Assembly: GCA_018873225.1 (NCBI GenBank)
Contig: JAEILZ010000006.1
Span: 2,046,001 to 2,110,000 of the forward strand
Length of the DNA stretch: 64,000 bases
From: [Phialemoniopsis] sp. UDSM-2020
Taxonomy: Eukaryota; Ascomycota; Sordariomycetes; Thyridiales; Thyridiaceae
Direction: 5' to 3'
A program made the position numbers and the translations under genes. The notes under the pieces were generated by a model. That model was given only the letters and a program-made list of their open reading frames with translations. It searched no databases and had not been told where the DNA came from. Below are positions 20,992-31,513 of the stretch, in pieces; position 1 is the stretch's first letter; each line of letters starts with the position of its first letter.

Positions 20992-22446
20992 TCAGACCAT
21001 CTTGGGATTGATCCAGACCATCAACTCATGGAAGGCTTTGCCTATCAGCCTGCCACAGGCTGACACAATCTTCCATATCTGTTTCGGAATGAATTGAACA
21101 AGCCACAAGGTCCCGTAGCCCAGGCACCAAACAATCGCGCCAAGGGTGCCAAACAGGGCCACCAACACCTTCCACGACACATCCCGCACCTGGATAATAA
21201 ACCTCCAGATCGCCTTCGGGACTTCGACAAACACCGACTTGAGCAGGACCAGCAGCCCGTCCACCACATCTTTCAACGTGATGGTCTTGAAGAACTCGAT
21301 GACTGCCATCACCACTGTGTGCAGGAAGGACACCGCCCTGTTGAAGGCCCACCCGATCGCATTGGCGATCTTCGTGACGCCCTCGACCACCCAGTCGGCG
21401 ACGACCTTGGCGCCCTTGGCAACCGCCTTGCCAGCCTTCTTGACCGCAGCGGGTATCTTCCTCACCAGGCCCGGCACCTTCTTGATGCCGTTGAGCACCC
21501 CCTTGGCCGCCTTCTTGGCCCGCCGCGGGAACTCGACGACCTGCTTCTTGATCCACCGCGCAAACGCCTTGCGCTCCTCCCACAGCCACTTGGGCGTCGT
21601 CCACACGAGGAACTTGGGCACTTCCCACACGAAGAACTCGCAAAAGATGCGGATGCCCTCGGCCGCGTTGGCTATGACGCGGGCCTCGCGCGCGTGCGCC
21701 GTCTTCCACCGCTGCCACCCGCCGTTGCGCCGCGAGGGAAGGTACTCGACGACCTCGCGGTGACCCCCCTTGGCCGCGAGCCGCAGCGCGATCTCGCCGT
21801 CGGGCGCGACGAAGGCGTCGTCGGCGTGCAGGTCCTCCATGAGCACGCGCACGGCGGCGAGGTTGCCGTTCTGCGCCGCGAGCTGAAGGGGCGTGCGCAT
21901 CGGCGCGCCGGTGACCTCGTGGCCCATGAGGCTGACGTCGGCGCCCAGGCGCGCGAGGGTCAGGATCATGGCCGGGTTGCCGGCGCGGACGGCGGCGAGC
22001 AGGGGCCGGTCGTCCATCTGGCTGGGGGTGTCCGGGGAGACGAGACCCCGCGAGACCATGGACTCGACCTGCTCGTCGCGCTTGTGGCGGATGGCCTGGT
22101 AGAAGGCGTTGACGAGGTCGAGGCCCAGCTTGAACCGCTCCTCTACGGCGGCCTGCAGCTCCGGCGTGGTCGGGATGGACCCGTTGAAGTGGCCCCATGG
22201 GTAGGTTGGGGCCTCGGTGAGGGGCAGGACGAGGGGCGCGAGCTCGTTGGCCTTTGCGCGCTCGATGCGCGCCTCGAGGCCGTCGTCGTCGGTCTCGGTG
22301 TAGATTGGCACGTCGTTGGGGTCGGCGTAGCTCGGCGCGGCGGCGTCGGGCGAACCTTCAAAGGTGCCGTAGTTGACGCGGGGCTCGTACATGGCCACCA
22401 CGTCGGGGATGTCTAAGTCCTCCTGTCGTGGTTCGGTGGCGCTCAT
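20992..22446 (-). CDS. Ankyrin-repeat protein with lysine-rich amphipathic/hydrophobic C-terminus
   Basis: Intronless, 484 residues; I do not recognise a characterised family. The first 100 residues are acidic and disordered. Ankyrin-like repeats occupy about 115-240 (for example RPLLAAVRAGNPAMILTLAR, RTPLQLAAQNGNLAAVRVLM, LRLAAKGGHREVVEYL). From about 265 the character changes: Trp/Phe-rich helices, then a Lys-rich amphipathic stretch (about 300-360, with KKVPGLVRKIPAAVKKAGKA), then hydrophobic helices near 368-388, 395-410 and 425-455. No signal peptide. The layout suggests a soluble sensor or scaffold part joined to a membrane-binding or membrane-inserting tail. Function unknown. The antisense open frame 21094-22416 is a GC-bias shadow. 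Confidence 0.85.
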   Translation of the reverse strand: MSATEPRQEDLDIPDVVAMYEPRVNYGTFEGSPDAAAPSYADPNDVPIYTETDDDGLEARIERAKANELAPLVLPLTEAPTYPWGHFNGSIPTTPELQAAVEERFKLGLDLVNAFYQAIRHKRDEQVESMVSRGLVSPDTPSQMDDRPLLAAVRAGNPAMILTLARLGADVSLMGHEVTGAPMRTPLQLAAQNGNLAAVRVLMEDLHADDAFVAPDGEIALRLAAKGGHREVVEYLPSRRNGGWQRWKTAHAREARVIANAAEGIRIFCEFFVWEVPKFLVWTTPKWLWEERKAFARWIKKQVVEFPRRAKKAAKGVLNGIKKVPGLVRKIPAAVKKAGKAVAKGAKVVADWVVEGVTKIANAIGWAFNRAVSFLHTVVMAVIEFFKTITLKDVVDGLLVLLKSVFVEVPKAIWRFIIQVRDVSWKVLVALFGTLGAIVWCLGYGTLWLVQFIPKQIWKIVSACGRLIGKAFHELMVWINPKMV

Positions 22447-23506
22447 TGTGGATTGGTTTTTTAATGTGAGCGCTGTATTGAAGATGGTGATGATGGATGC
22501 TGTCCGTGATGTCTCATGATGGACTGCGATGGTCGTGTTATATCATGGCAACAATGATGATGGACCCCTCCTGTCGAAGGAAGGGTTCAAGTTCATCAGC
22601 CCTACGAGGCAGACAGCCTTCATTTTGTTGGGTTCCTCGGCATCTTTTCTGGCGCATCAGGAGACGGTGCGGTGCGGGCGGTGCCTGAATCGCACTTTGA
22701 AATGAAAGTGCTAATAAGCGCCTGACTCCTAGTGAGGCAGAGCTCGTTGGTCCCAGTGTTTGGTTGAGGCCTAAGATTAAAGCGTGCTAGGTTTGGGCCG
22801 CTAGCAATCGCCAAGACGTTCAGCTGCTGGTTTGGCAGCCGTTGTAGGCTAAGTTAGGCGAAGCTCAGCCACCACCAGATAACGATCTAACGCTTGCCTC
22901 GGCTCGACCATATCGTCAGCCTCTTTTTATCACGGGTCAAATGCTGAAGCTTCCATGTTGAAGGTAATAGTGTTGGGATCTTGATGATATTTGCATGTGC
23001 AGGTCCGGTCTACGAAATGACAATATTGGTTTGGTCGTAGGCCTCCCGCGACGAGTTTCGTAGCTTGCCAGCATCCTATTCTGTCGTCACACATAATTAG
23101 TACGTGCTGTAGGAGGTCTATGGTAGTCCAATTGAGGAGATACCAAGTCATCGCAGAAATCTGTGAGATGTAATAGCTGTTCAGATCGACATCCATGAGC
23201 TTTGAACAGTGTAAGTCGTTGTAAGAGACATGTTCACAACTGATCTCGAGATCCACTCAAGCTTTCGTGACGTAAGGTGGGCACGGATCGAGGTTGAGAG
23301 TGGGCACGGGTTGCCGTTTCTGATCTCTTGATTTGTAACATGTTGACGATACTTCACTCAAGTATAAGTTGCCAGCAATAAATGGCGAACAGTACCAGTG
23401 TTCTTGTACAAATTGAAATTGATTTGTACTAAAATCAAACAAATAAATGGCGAACAGTACCATCACATTCATGCGTTAGAACTCGTGTTTTTGCAACACC
23501 ACAAAC
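22447..23506. other. Intergenic, 1.06 kb, divergent promoter
   Basis: Upstream region of the ankyrin gene and of the alpha/beta hydrolase. It holds the 21-bp direct repeat described at 23377-23462. No gene seen. Confidence 0.5.
23377..23462. repeat. 21-bp direct repeat, copies 65 bp apart
   Basis: Bases 23377-23397 and 23442-23462 are identical over 21 bp (AATAAATGGCGAACAGTACC plus A). The DNA between is AT-rich and holds TTGTACAAAT...ATTTGTAC as an inverted pair. It ends 44 bp before the alpha/beta hydrolase ATG, so it lies in the promoter or leader. It may be a local tandem duplication or a footprint of a small element. Confidence 0.75.
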
Positions 23507-24376
23507 ATGGATCCCATCGCAACCGAGCAGGCCCTTGTTGCAGGGCATCGCATCGCCTATGGCGTGCAAGGTCAAGGAGAGCCAGTCGTCCTCATCCATG
23601 GCACGCCCTCATCATCACTTATATGGCGCAAAGTTGTACCTCGCCTGGTCGACTCAGGTTACAAAGTTTACTTCTACGACTTGCTCGGGTTCGGCGTTTC
23701 TGAGCGCCCATACGACCCGCATGTCGACACATCCATGACTGCTCAAGTTCCCATCCTTGAGAGGTTGTTGCAGATCTGGGAGTTAGACACGTTCCACTTA
23801 GTTGCGCATGACATCGGCGGAGGGATCGCGCAGCGCTTTGCGGTGTTCTCAACGCAGCGCTTGCGGTCACTTACACTGATCGACGTCGTCAGCTTCGACA
23901 GTTATCCGTCGAAACGTACGAAAGAGCAGATGGAGAGCGGCATCGATGCATTAGCAAAGGCAGACGACGAGAAGCATCGCGCCCATTTCAGAGAGTGGCT
24001 GCTTTCCGCCGTTTACCACAAGGACCGGTTTGCTGGGAGCAGCTTGGACACATTCCTCAGCTACATCAGCGGACCAATCGGGCAAGCGAGTCTGTTCCAG
24101 CATCAAGTCCGCCACTACGATCCAAGGCACACTCTAGAAGTTGCCCCACGACTCCACGAACTTGAAAAGATTCCAGTGCAGCTCATATGGGGTCAGAATG
24201 ATGAGTGGCAGGTACTTGATTGGGCCAAGCGGTTGCACTCCGCCATACCTGGTTCGGCGCTGCATGTACTACCCGAATGCGGACATTTCTCGCCCGAAGA
24301 CCAGCCGGAGGAGAATTCAAGTATATTGATCAAGTTTGTGCAAGTTGCCGAAACAATGATCAAGGGAAAGAAATAG
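23507..24376 (+). CDS. Alpha/beta hydrolase, haloalkane dehalogenase / epoxide hydrolase-like
   Basis: Intronless, 289 residues. Shows the oxyanion HGTPSSSLIWR, and at the nucleophile elbow AHDIGGGIAQ, with Asp where lipases have Ser. That Asp nucleophile is the hallmark of the haloalkane dehalogenase / epoxide hydrolase branch. The second acid may lie in WGQNDEWQV and the catalytic His is in ECGHFSPEDQPEE. No signal peptide, so cytosolic. Start at 23507 is the first ATG of the fold (MDPIATEQALVAGHRIAYG). Substrate unknown; detoxification or secondary metabolism are possible. Confidence 0.9.
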   Translation: MDPIATEQALVAGHRIAYGVQGQGEPVVLIHGTPSSSLIWRKVVPRLVDSGYKVYFYDLLGFGVSERPYDPHVDTSMTAQVPILERLLQIWELDTFHLVAHDIGGGIAQRFAVFSTQRLRSLTLIDVVSFDSYPSKRTKEQMESGIDALAKADDEKHRAHFREWLLSAVYHKDRFAGSSLDTFLSYISGPIGQASLFQHQVRHYDPRHTLEVAPRLHELEKIPVQLIWGQNDEWQVLDWAKRLHSAIPGSALHVLPECGHFSPEDQPEENSSILIKFVQVAETMIKGKK

Positions 24377-27151
24377 GGAAATGAGCAAACGACAGAACCT
24401 AGCAGAACCTAAAGGTGGTTCCTGGAATAATATCACTGCACCAGAGGGAATGGAGAAAATAAAACATTGCATCGGACCATGATCCTTGATTCAAGTGGTG
24501 GTCAGTGTGACTGGCAATCTCGTGATAATAGGTGATTACGAATATTCAGAGGAGAAGCATACGTAAGCTGTCAATAGTTCGGCAGTGAACCGTTACGGCG
24601 AACAATGCCAAGACCACGGGAACGGACGGTGAAGTAGCAAGGGGGGCTATCGTAATACGACTTTGAGCACATGGGCACTCTTGATTCCTGATTTCCCCGG
24701 GCTGCAGGATGTGGAGGATAGCAAACCATTGGGGAAGGCCCCTGTCGATCTCCGCATGGCGACGGCGTGATCAATGTTGCATGCTGTTGACAAAAGGGGC
24801 AATGATAGACAAGCTCTTTGACGGCTGCTGCCGAAGAAGAGAGCTTGTGTTCTGCATACTCGGAAAGCAGACCATCGGCAATAACAGCAGACAAGCCCAT
24901 CATATGATCGAACGCATTGAAACCTTGCAGACATATTACCACAGAGATCCTTCCGTTCTGTACTGTTTTCTATATCGAAACTTCATTGTCCGGAAGGCGA
25001 AACACCTTTGCCCTAGTAGGCATTGCAGAAACTGCTACATCAATAAATCATCTTGTCTCTGAGGCATCGATTATTTGACTGCCGCCAGCAACCCAACTAA
25101 CCGGACAGCATCATCAGGCCATTTTGCGCGGTTGCTTTCTGAAGCAGGCAAGTGGTATTTGACGAAAGGCTCAAGTGTCGAAAAAGACGGGCGAGGTTTC
25201 TATTTCAAGTGTATATAGTACGGCGTGCCACTGAGATCCCGGTTCTGCAACTTGGACACGGCACGAGCTGCAAAGGACCCTGAGCGCGAACGGCACGCAC
25301 CATCCCTGCCCACCACAACTCTTCTGCGAAGGCAACTCGTGTTCCTGCATAGAATTTGCAGAATATTGCTGTCCCCCTTCCGCCAATCAGTCTTGTTCCA
25401 ATAGTTTGTTCCTCCGCGGGATGACGCTCGCTTAAGCAACGCAACTTGATTCGCCCACATGCCGATGGTACATCTTCAGCTGACCGGCCTGAGAATAACC
25501 CGGGATTTCCGGCACCTCTACGCTTTCTCCTCCAGTCCGAGGGATGGCAGCCAGTATGCACGTCGCTTTGACATCAGGTCGATGGCGGCACAAGCCGACA
25601 CACCACGGCAGCCGTTTAAGGTCAAGCGTCTGCATGTAAGGTGAACCGGGCGAACCAAGAACTGCTCATTTGTCCAGACATCTGAAAGACAACAGTAGAT
25701 GGATCCCCTACTTGAGCTATCTTTAATCCAATAGTTTGTTCAAAAGGCGGCAGTAGCCTAATGCGCACGGGAAATCGCGGACAGTCGTTTTCTGCGAGCT
25801 GCGCTTAGTCTAGAGTCAAGGATTGGTAAGAGGCACTTTGACTAGGTCTTTTGGGCGGTGTCAGATGTAGTCACCTATCCTTGGTCATATTCGCTACCAG
25901 TTTTCTCTTCTTACTTGAGTAAACGAATGCTGACCACCGGGGGCCTTCAGCCACACAAACTTCGGCTCAAGCCTTCAGGGCTGAACGTACACAGATGAAT
26001 CCCCGGTACGAGAGTCCCAGGCAGCGGCAGAGCCTCCGGTGCAATATAACCGATATTAAAATTCATATGTGCAAGGCAGTCGGCTATCTTGCCGCCAAGG
26101 ACCCGCAACCTGACGTCGTTGCCTCCAAGCTCCTATAGAACTTTCTGCTGAGAGAACCAACGCTTGGCAGGTCTGCACGCTGACATGTTGTCATCCCGTA
26201 TTTGACGCCCGCCGCCGCCGCCGCGCTCGATGGCCCCGACGGGCGCAAATGCCTCAAAGGCCTTTTAGATATCCACCTGTCCCTCGTGGTCTTTCCACCT
26301 CGTGGCCGACGTTGCATTGCCCCTCGCAGCAACCATCTTGGCCCGTACATGTTCTCGAACCGCAGTCATGTTATCCACCTCGCACGCCGCAGACCCTGTC
26401 CTTGACTGCATCGGCGGCCGTTGAGCCGCGTCGAGTAGTAGCATCCATTGGCACGGATGCCCTTTTCTGTCTTTGTCATTGCTGAGAGAAGAAGTTGGAG
26501 GCCACCGAGACCAGTGTCATGGGGCCTATCATGTTCATCGCCCCTGCATCAACCGCATGCGCCTCGGCTCACTATCGAATGGCGTTTTCCGTGGCGCTAT
26601 CACAACTCCCCGATTTCTCTTCATCTTCTTACCGCTGATACTAAGCGAGGCCCTCCTGACTCGACGCCAGAGACCCGGTTGCGTCCTTCGTAGCTTGCGA
26701 GCCTGGAGTTCGCCTAACATGGACTCCACCATAAGCTATGACAACGCCTCCATCTTACGCCTGACCGTCCATCCGAACCATACTCCTTAATTTCGTGAGT
26801 CTTCATTTCAATATTTCGGCGCACTGCCTTCTCCAGGAGCGGTATCACCCTTTTTGGTGTCAGTGAGGGTGTGCTCGGCCGGCCGCTCAGTCCGCTCGTG
26901 GCAGGAGGTTATTCTCTTGAGAATGGCACGGTGGAGTATAGAGTGCTTCTCACCGATGCGACGCTGGCGACTTCTCAATGTTGCGATGGAGCTTAGACTG
27001 TTGCCTTGATCATGTGTTCTCCAAGTATAAAGGCAAGAGAAGGTGCTCAAGGAGAGAGTAGGATATTGTCTTCATCCAGCATCAACTCGACAATAGTCGC
27101 CTCAGTTGGCTTTCTTCCTATCTCTCGTTCAAGATTCTCGCTCTCTTCAAG
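24377..27151. other. Gene-poor stretch, 2.78 kb
   Basis: Only short, unrelated open frames that lack splice support or recognisable domains. The two T-CCAATAGTTTGTTC copies (near 25397 and 25727) are within chance. I see no transposon, tRNA or conserved coding signal. The right 300 bp is the laccase promoter. Confidence 0.55.
27026..27032 (+). promoter_or_regulatory. TATA box of the laccase gene
   Basis: TATAAAG, 120 bp upstream of the laccase ATG at 27152, followed by a C/T-rich leader. Position is as expected for an inducible fungal gene. Confidence 0.6.
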
Positions 27152-29229
27152 ATGTGGTCTTGCTCCCGTTTTCTTGTCCCCCTTATGGGGATGTTGCTCT
27201 TCCGCTCCGTGCAAGCAGCACCTCCCGCCCCTGTAGACGTGGAGTTAGTCAAACGTGCGGGACGGACATGCAACACGGAGAGCAACCGGCGCACGTGGTG
27301 TGACGGGTTTAGTCTCGATACCGACTATGATGTGCCCGGCAACACGCCGGCTGGCACAGTGGTTCCGGTATGTGACTATATGTGACCTGGTGCATGGTAC
27401 TCTTGACTGACCAAGATCTAGTACACCTTTGAGATCACCGAGGTCAACAACTGGGTTGGACCTGATGGCGAGATCAAGAACAAGTTCATGCTCATCAACG
27501 GTAGGTTGTTCGCACGTCCTATAATCTTAAGGTTATAGAGGCTGACTTATAATCCTATAGGCCAATACCCTGGCCCTACCATCGTGGCCGACTGGGGTGA
27601 CACTATCGAGGTCACTGTCATCAACAGACTGGAGACCAATGGGTTAGTAGACTGTGGCCGGAGCAAGGTGTGCTGGAAGATACTAAACTAACTCACATAC
27701 AGCACGTCGATCCATTGGCATGGCATGCGCCAGCTCAACACTAATATCCAGGATGGCGCGAACGGAGTTACTGAATGTCCCGTCCCGCCAAACGGGGGCA
27801 AGAAGGTCTACCGCTTCAGGGCCACCCAGTACGGCACCTCGTGGTACCACTCCCACTTCAGTGCTCAATATGACAACGGCGTGGTGGGCACCATCTTGAT
27901 CAACGGCCCGGCCTCCCTGCCGTATCAGGTCGATCTCGGCGTCTTCCCCATCACTGACTACTACTACAAGTCGGCAGATGAGCTGCTGGCCTTCACAGCC
28001 AACAACCCGCCACCGCTAGCAGACAACATTCTGTTCAACGGCACGAACAAGTCTCCCATCACAGGCAAGGGCCGCTATGCCAACGTGACCCTGACGCCCG
28101 GGAAGCGTCACAGGCTCCGGATCATCAACACTTCTGCCGACGCCAGCTTTACCGTCTCGCTCGTGGACCATGACATGACTGTCATTGCCTCGGACCTGGT
28201 GCCCGTCAATTCCGTCACCGTGAACAAGCTCTTCGTCGCCATCGGACAACGCTTCGACGTCACCATCGACGCGAGCAAGGCCGTCGGCAATTACTGGTTC
28301 AACGTCACCTTTGAGGCATCTGGTGCATGCGGCGGATCGGTCAACCAACACCCCGCTGCGATCTTTCGCTATGAGGGCGCACCCCAAGCGGAACCCACGA
28401 ACAGGGGCACGCCGGTCGTCCCGGAGCCATGCATCGACAAGATCGACCTGGTGCCTGTTGTGAAGCGCACTGTGTCCACGACTGACTTCAAGCCCACGAT
28501 CGACAACACTTTGGACATCAACCTCGACTTCACTCCCACCTTCGTGTGGAGGATCAACTCGTCTGCGATCAATGTGGACTGGAACAGGCCTGTACTCGAG
28601 TATGTCATGGAGGGTAACACTAGCTACCCGCGCAGTGAGAACATCATCAGTGTCAGTGGGAAGGATCAGGTACGTGTCAGGGATACCATCTACCAGTCTG
28701 AATAAACATGCTAACGGTGTGCCCATCCAGTGGACCTACTGGCTTGTTGAGAACGAAGTTGGCTTCAACATCGCTGTGAGTTGCCCATACTAAACATTAC
28801 CTACAGCCCAAATAAATCAAGACTAACGGTCTCGGACAGCATCCCCTCCATCTCCATGGCCACGACTTCGTGGTCCTCGGCCGATCAGCACCGGGTGCCA
28901 TCGGCCCCTTCAACGCAGCCAGCGACACGCGCACGCTCAACGGCAACAACCCGGCCCGCCGCGACACGACGATGCTCCCGGCGCAGGGCTGGGTCGTGCT
29001 CGCGTTCCGCACCGACAACCCGGGCGCATGGCTCTTCCACTGCCATATCGCCTGGCACGTCTCGGGCGGTCTGGCGGTGGATTTCCTCGAGCGCGTCGAC
29101 GACCTGGCCAAGAACATCGCGCCCAACGACAAGGCTGATTTTGATAGGAACTGCGATGCCTGGAGGGCGTACTTCCCCGAGTTTGACCCGTTCCCCAAGA
29201 CTGACTCTGGTCTGAGGATGATGTCCTAG
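27152..29229 (+). CDS. Laccase (ascomycete multicopper oxidase)
   Basis: Secreted phenol oxidase, 592 residues in six exons: 27152-27367, 27422-27500, 27561-27642, 27703-28669, 28731-28775 and 28840-29229. A signal peptide ends near VQA/AP (residue 21), followed by a propeptide ending at a Kex2-like KR site. All copper motifs are present: HWHG and HSHF for the trinuclear centre, HPLHLHGHDF, and HCHIAWHVSGG, whose Cys and His hold the type 1 copper. The C-terminus is DSGL followed by only RMMS. Ascomycete laccases end at DSGL after removal of a longer tail, so this one carries a nearly absent tail. Likely roles: lignin or plant phenolic oxidation, detoxification, or pigment. Confidence 0.96.
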
Positions 29230-29863
29230 GTTCTTTCAAGGGAACAAGGATTCTGCTGGATCATATCTATTTCTTGGTCTTACCAATGTACATATTTTTG
29301 GATAGGAGGGCGTGTTATGTGGTATTGCGCATACTGTTATCTTTGATGAACTCGTCGTCATGTTCCCCCTGTCTCAGCTTGTTGCCACTGATGAAGGCAA
29401 TGGATGCGTCTGCGAGGTCTGCGCGCCGTGCACTTTGGGAACTTATTGCATTAAGCCCATCTCACAGTTGAATGAAAGAAGAGATAGGAAATTATATGTC
29501 GATCTCGATGTTGTGACGTGTGTTAATCGCAGTAGTTGCTGTGTGTTGTGCATCGGTGATGTGAGGTCATTGAGCCAGGCACCAGGGCAGGAAAATCACT
29601 AAATCCGACCCCGCCTTATTTTTGTGCACACTGGCCTCAGCACAGCACATGCCACGCTTGCGTAGGGGAGCTCAAGTCGGTCTGCCTCCAAACACCAAAA
29701 CTAAGCTACTCGAGCTGCCAGCTTTCGCCCTCGCCATCTGGCTTTTTCTCAGCGCGACAACACGAAATCCTCAACCCGACACCTGCCGAACCTCCTCCCT
29801 CATTTTCCACATAATTCAAAGCGAGCAGCCCTCGACAATAACCTCCAAGCGACACGCCCCGCC
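29230..29863. other. Intergenic, 634 bp
   Basis: Laccase 3' end and promoter/leader of the Yip1-family gene. Nothing else recognised. Confidence 0.5.
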
Positions 29864-31088
29864 ATGGCACAGCACTACGGCGCGCCGCCCAACCAGTTCG
29901 GCGCATCAGCACAGAACCTCCAATTTTACCCTTCATCATACTCCCCCGGCGTCCCCGGCCAGCCGACGTCCTCACAAGGTGGCTATGGATATGGTGTGCC
30001 CTCAGGCTCGATGAGCAGCCCTGGTTTTGGCGGTGCTGGACCTTCAGGAGTGAGCGGTCGTATGGGAGAGTCGGGCGGACTCAGAGCAGGATGGTTAGCT
30101 GCGTTCGGCACAGAGGGCTACGAGAACGAGCCTCCGTTACTGACAGAGCTCGGTTTCTCTTTCGATCTGATCAAGGCCAAGGTGAGCTACCCCACGAGAA
30201 CGTGATAGTCCGAGCGTCTTGTCGAGATAGCGGATGCCTGCTGCGCGGGCGTGATTCTACGATAGGACTGAAGCGGGGGCCCGATGACTGACACCGCTTT
30301 GTGACAGACTCTCGCTGTTCTGAACCCCTTTGGCCGTATCGACCAACATCTCATGGACGACAGCGATCTTGGAGGACCGATCGTGTTCATTGGCCTAGTG
30401 AGTTGCCCAACCTCCATGTTCGGCGGACGGCGCGTTTTGACAGCCTCTCTAGTTCGGCACCTTCCTTTTGTTCAGCGGTAAACTTCACTTCGGATACATC
30501 TACGGTCTAGCGCTCATGGGCTCGATTGCCCTCCACACGATACTGAGTTTGATGACACCCGACGGACCGGACAGCGGCGCGTCCTCTCACATGGCCCCCG
30601 GCTACTCCAACGCCGGCTACCCTGGCCCCGACGAGAGAGCTGGACACCTCAGCAGCACCCTGACATTTTCCCGAAGTGCTAGTATATTAGGATACTGTTT
30701 ACTGCCGCTGGTGCTGACGGCGCTGGTGGGCGTGGTCATGCCCCTTGACGGCGTCATCGGTTACATGCTCACGATGCTCGCCATTTGCTGGTCCACCCTT
30801 AGCTCTAGCGCGATGTTCTGCGGTAAGTTGGGAGGGACTCTCTAGAAGCTTCCATCTCTTTGGATATGTGACTGACCCTCGTGCTACCAGTGATCGGTCG
30901 GATGAAGAGTGCGCGTGGTCTTGTTGCTTACCCAGTCGTAAGTTCTCACCAGATGATATCGTCCACCCCGTACTTGAATCAATAAACCTAACGACTTCCA
31001 GGCTCTTTTCTATGTCGGATTCGGTATCATGTCGATCTTTAGCAGCCGAGGAAGTGGCACCCTCAGCCAAGCAGCCGGCGTTGCGTGA
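29864..31088 (+). CDS. yip1: Yip1-family Golgi/ER membrane protein
   Basis: Rab-interacting membrane protein of early secretory vesicles, 303 residues. Five exons: 29864-30181, 30308-30397, 30453-30822, 30891-30937 and 31002-31088. A Gly/Ser/Gln/Tyr-rich cytosolic N-terminus leads to EPPLLTELGFSFDLIKAK and TLAVLNPFGRIDQHLMDDSD, which are Yip1 signatures just before the membrane domain. Five hydrophobic segments follow, beginning GPIVFIGLFGTFLLFSGKL and GYIYGLALMGSIALHTIL and ending ALFYVGFGIMSIF. The short fourth and fifth exons were placed by frame and by GTAAGT donors. Housekeeping gene; unrelated in function to its neighbours. Confidence 0.93.
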
Positions 31089-31513
31089 GGTACAGCAGCC
31101 CAGAACGACCTCCCATCTCACCCACCCACTGGCACGAAAGAACAAGGACATCAGAGTTTTGGTCGCCACCAAATTCACCAAATTAGAAGCTGGACGTCGG
31201 ACGTATCTGGAAATTAAGATTTTCAGTGAAGCCGTTAGGCATCAGAGGAAAGGCAGGCTATGGGGGGCCGTGTGAGCGTCATCGCCTCGGATCACAGCGG
31301 CATTAATCATGTACGAGTAGAGCGAAGATATCAAAGAGCAATGAGGACATGACAAAAAGACATTCAAAAACAATATGGTCAAATTCTACAAAGTCGGAAC
31401 CCGATAAGTGTGTATCATGTCTTTGGAGGATGTTCTCTCCTTGCAACTTGTGGATAACAACGTCAGAGGTACATTTGCCCGCACTAGTTCAGTAATAACT
31501 AATAACAGCCAGG
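31089..31513. other. Convergent 3' region, 425 bp
   Basis: Between the stops of the Yip1-family gene and the quinate permease. No gene. Confidence 0.5.

Noticed and set aside
21094..22416. 440-codon plus-strand frame opposite the ankyrin gene
   Set aside because: GC-bias shadow of the ankyrin gene; repetitive Gly/Arg/Asp/His-rich composition, no recognisable domain.
24571..24942. 123-codon minus-strand frame with several cysteines
   Set aside because: No signal peptide, cysteines not patterned, composition not coding-like.
25397..25742. Two copies of a 15-mer (TCCAATAGTTTGTTC)
   Set aside because: About two such repeated 15-mers are expected by chance in 64 kb, and flanks do not match.
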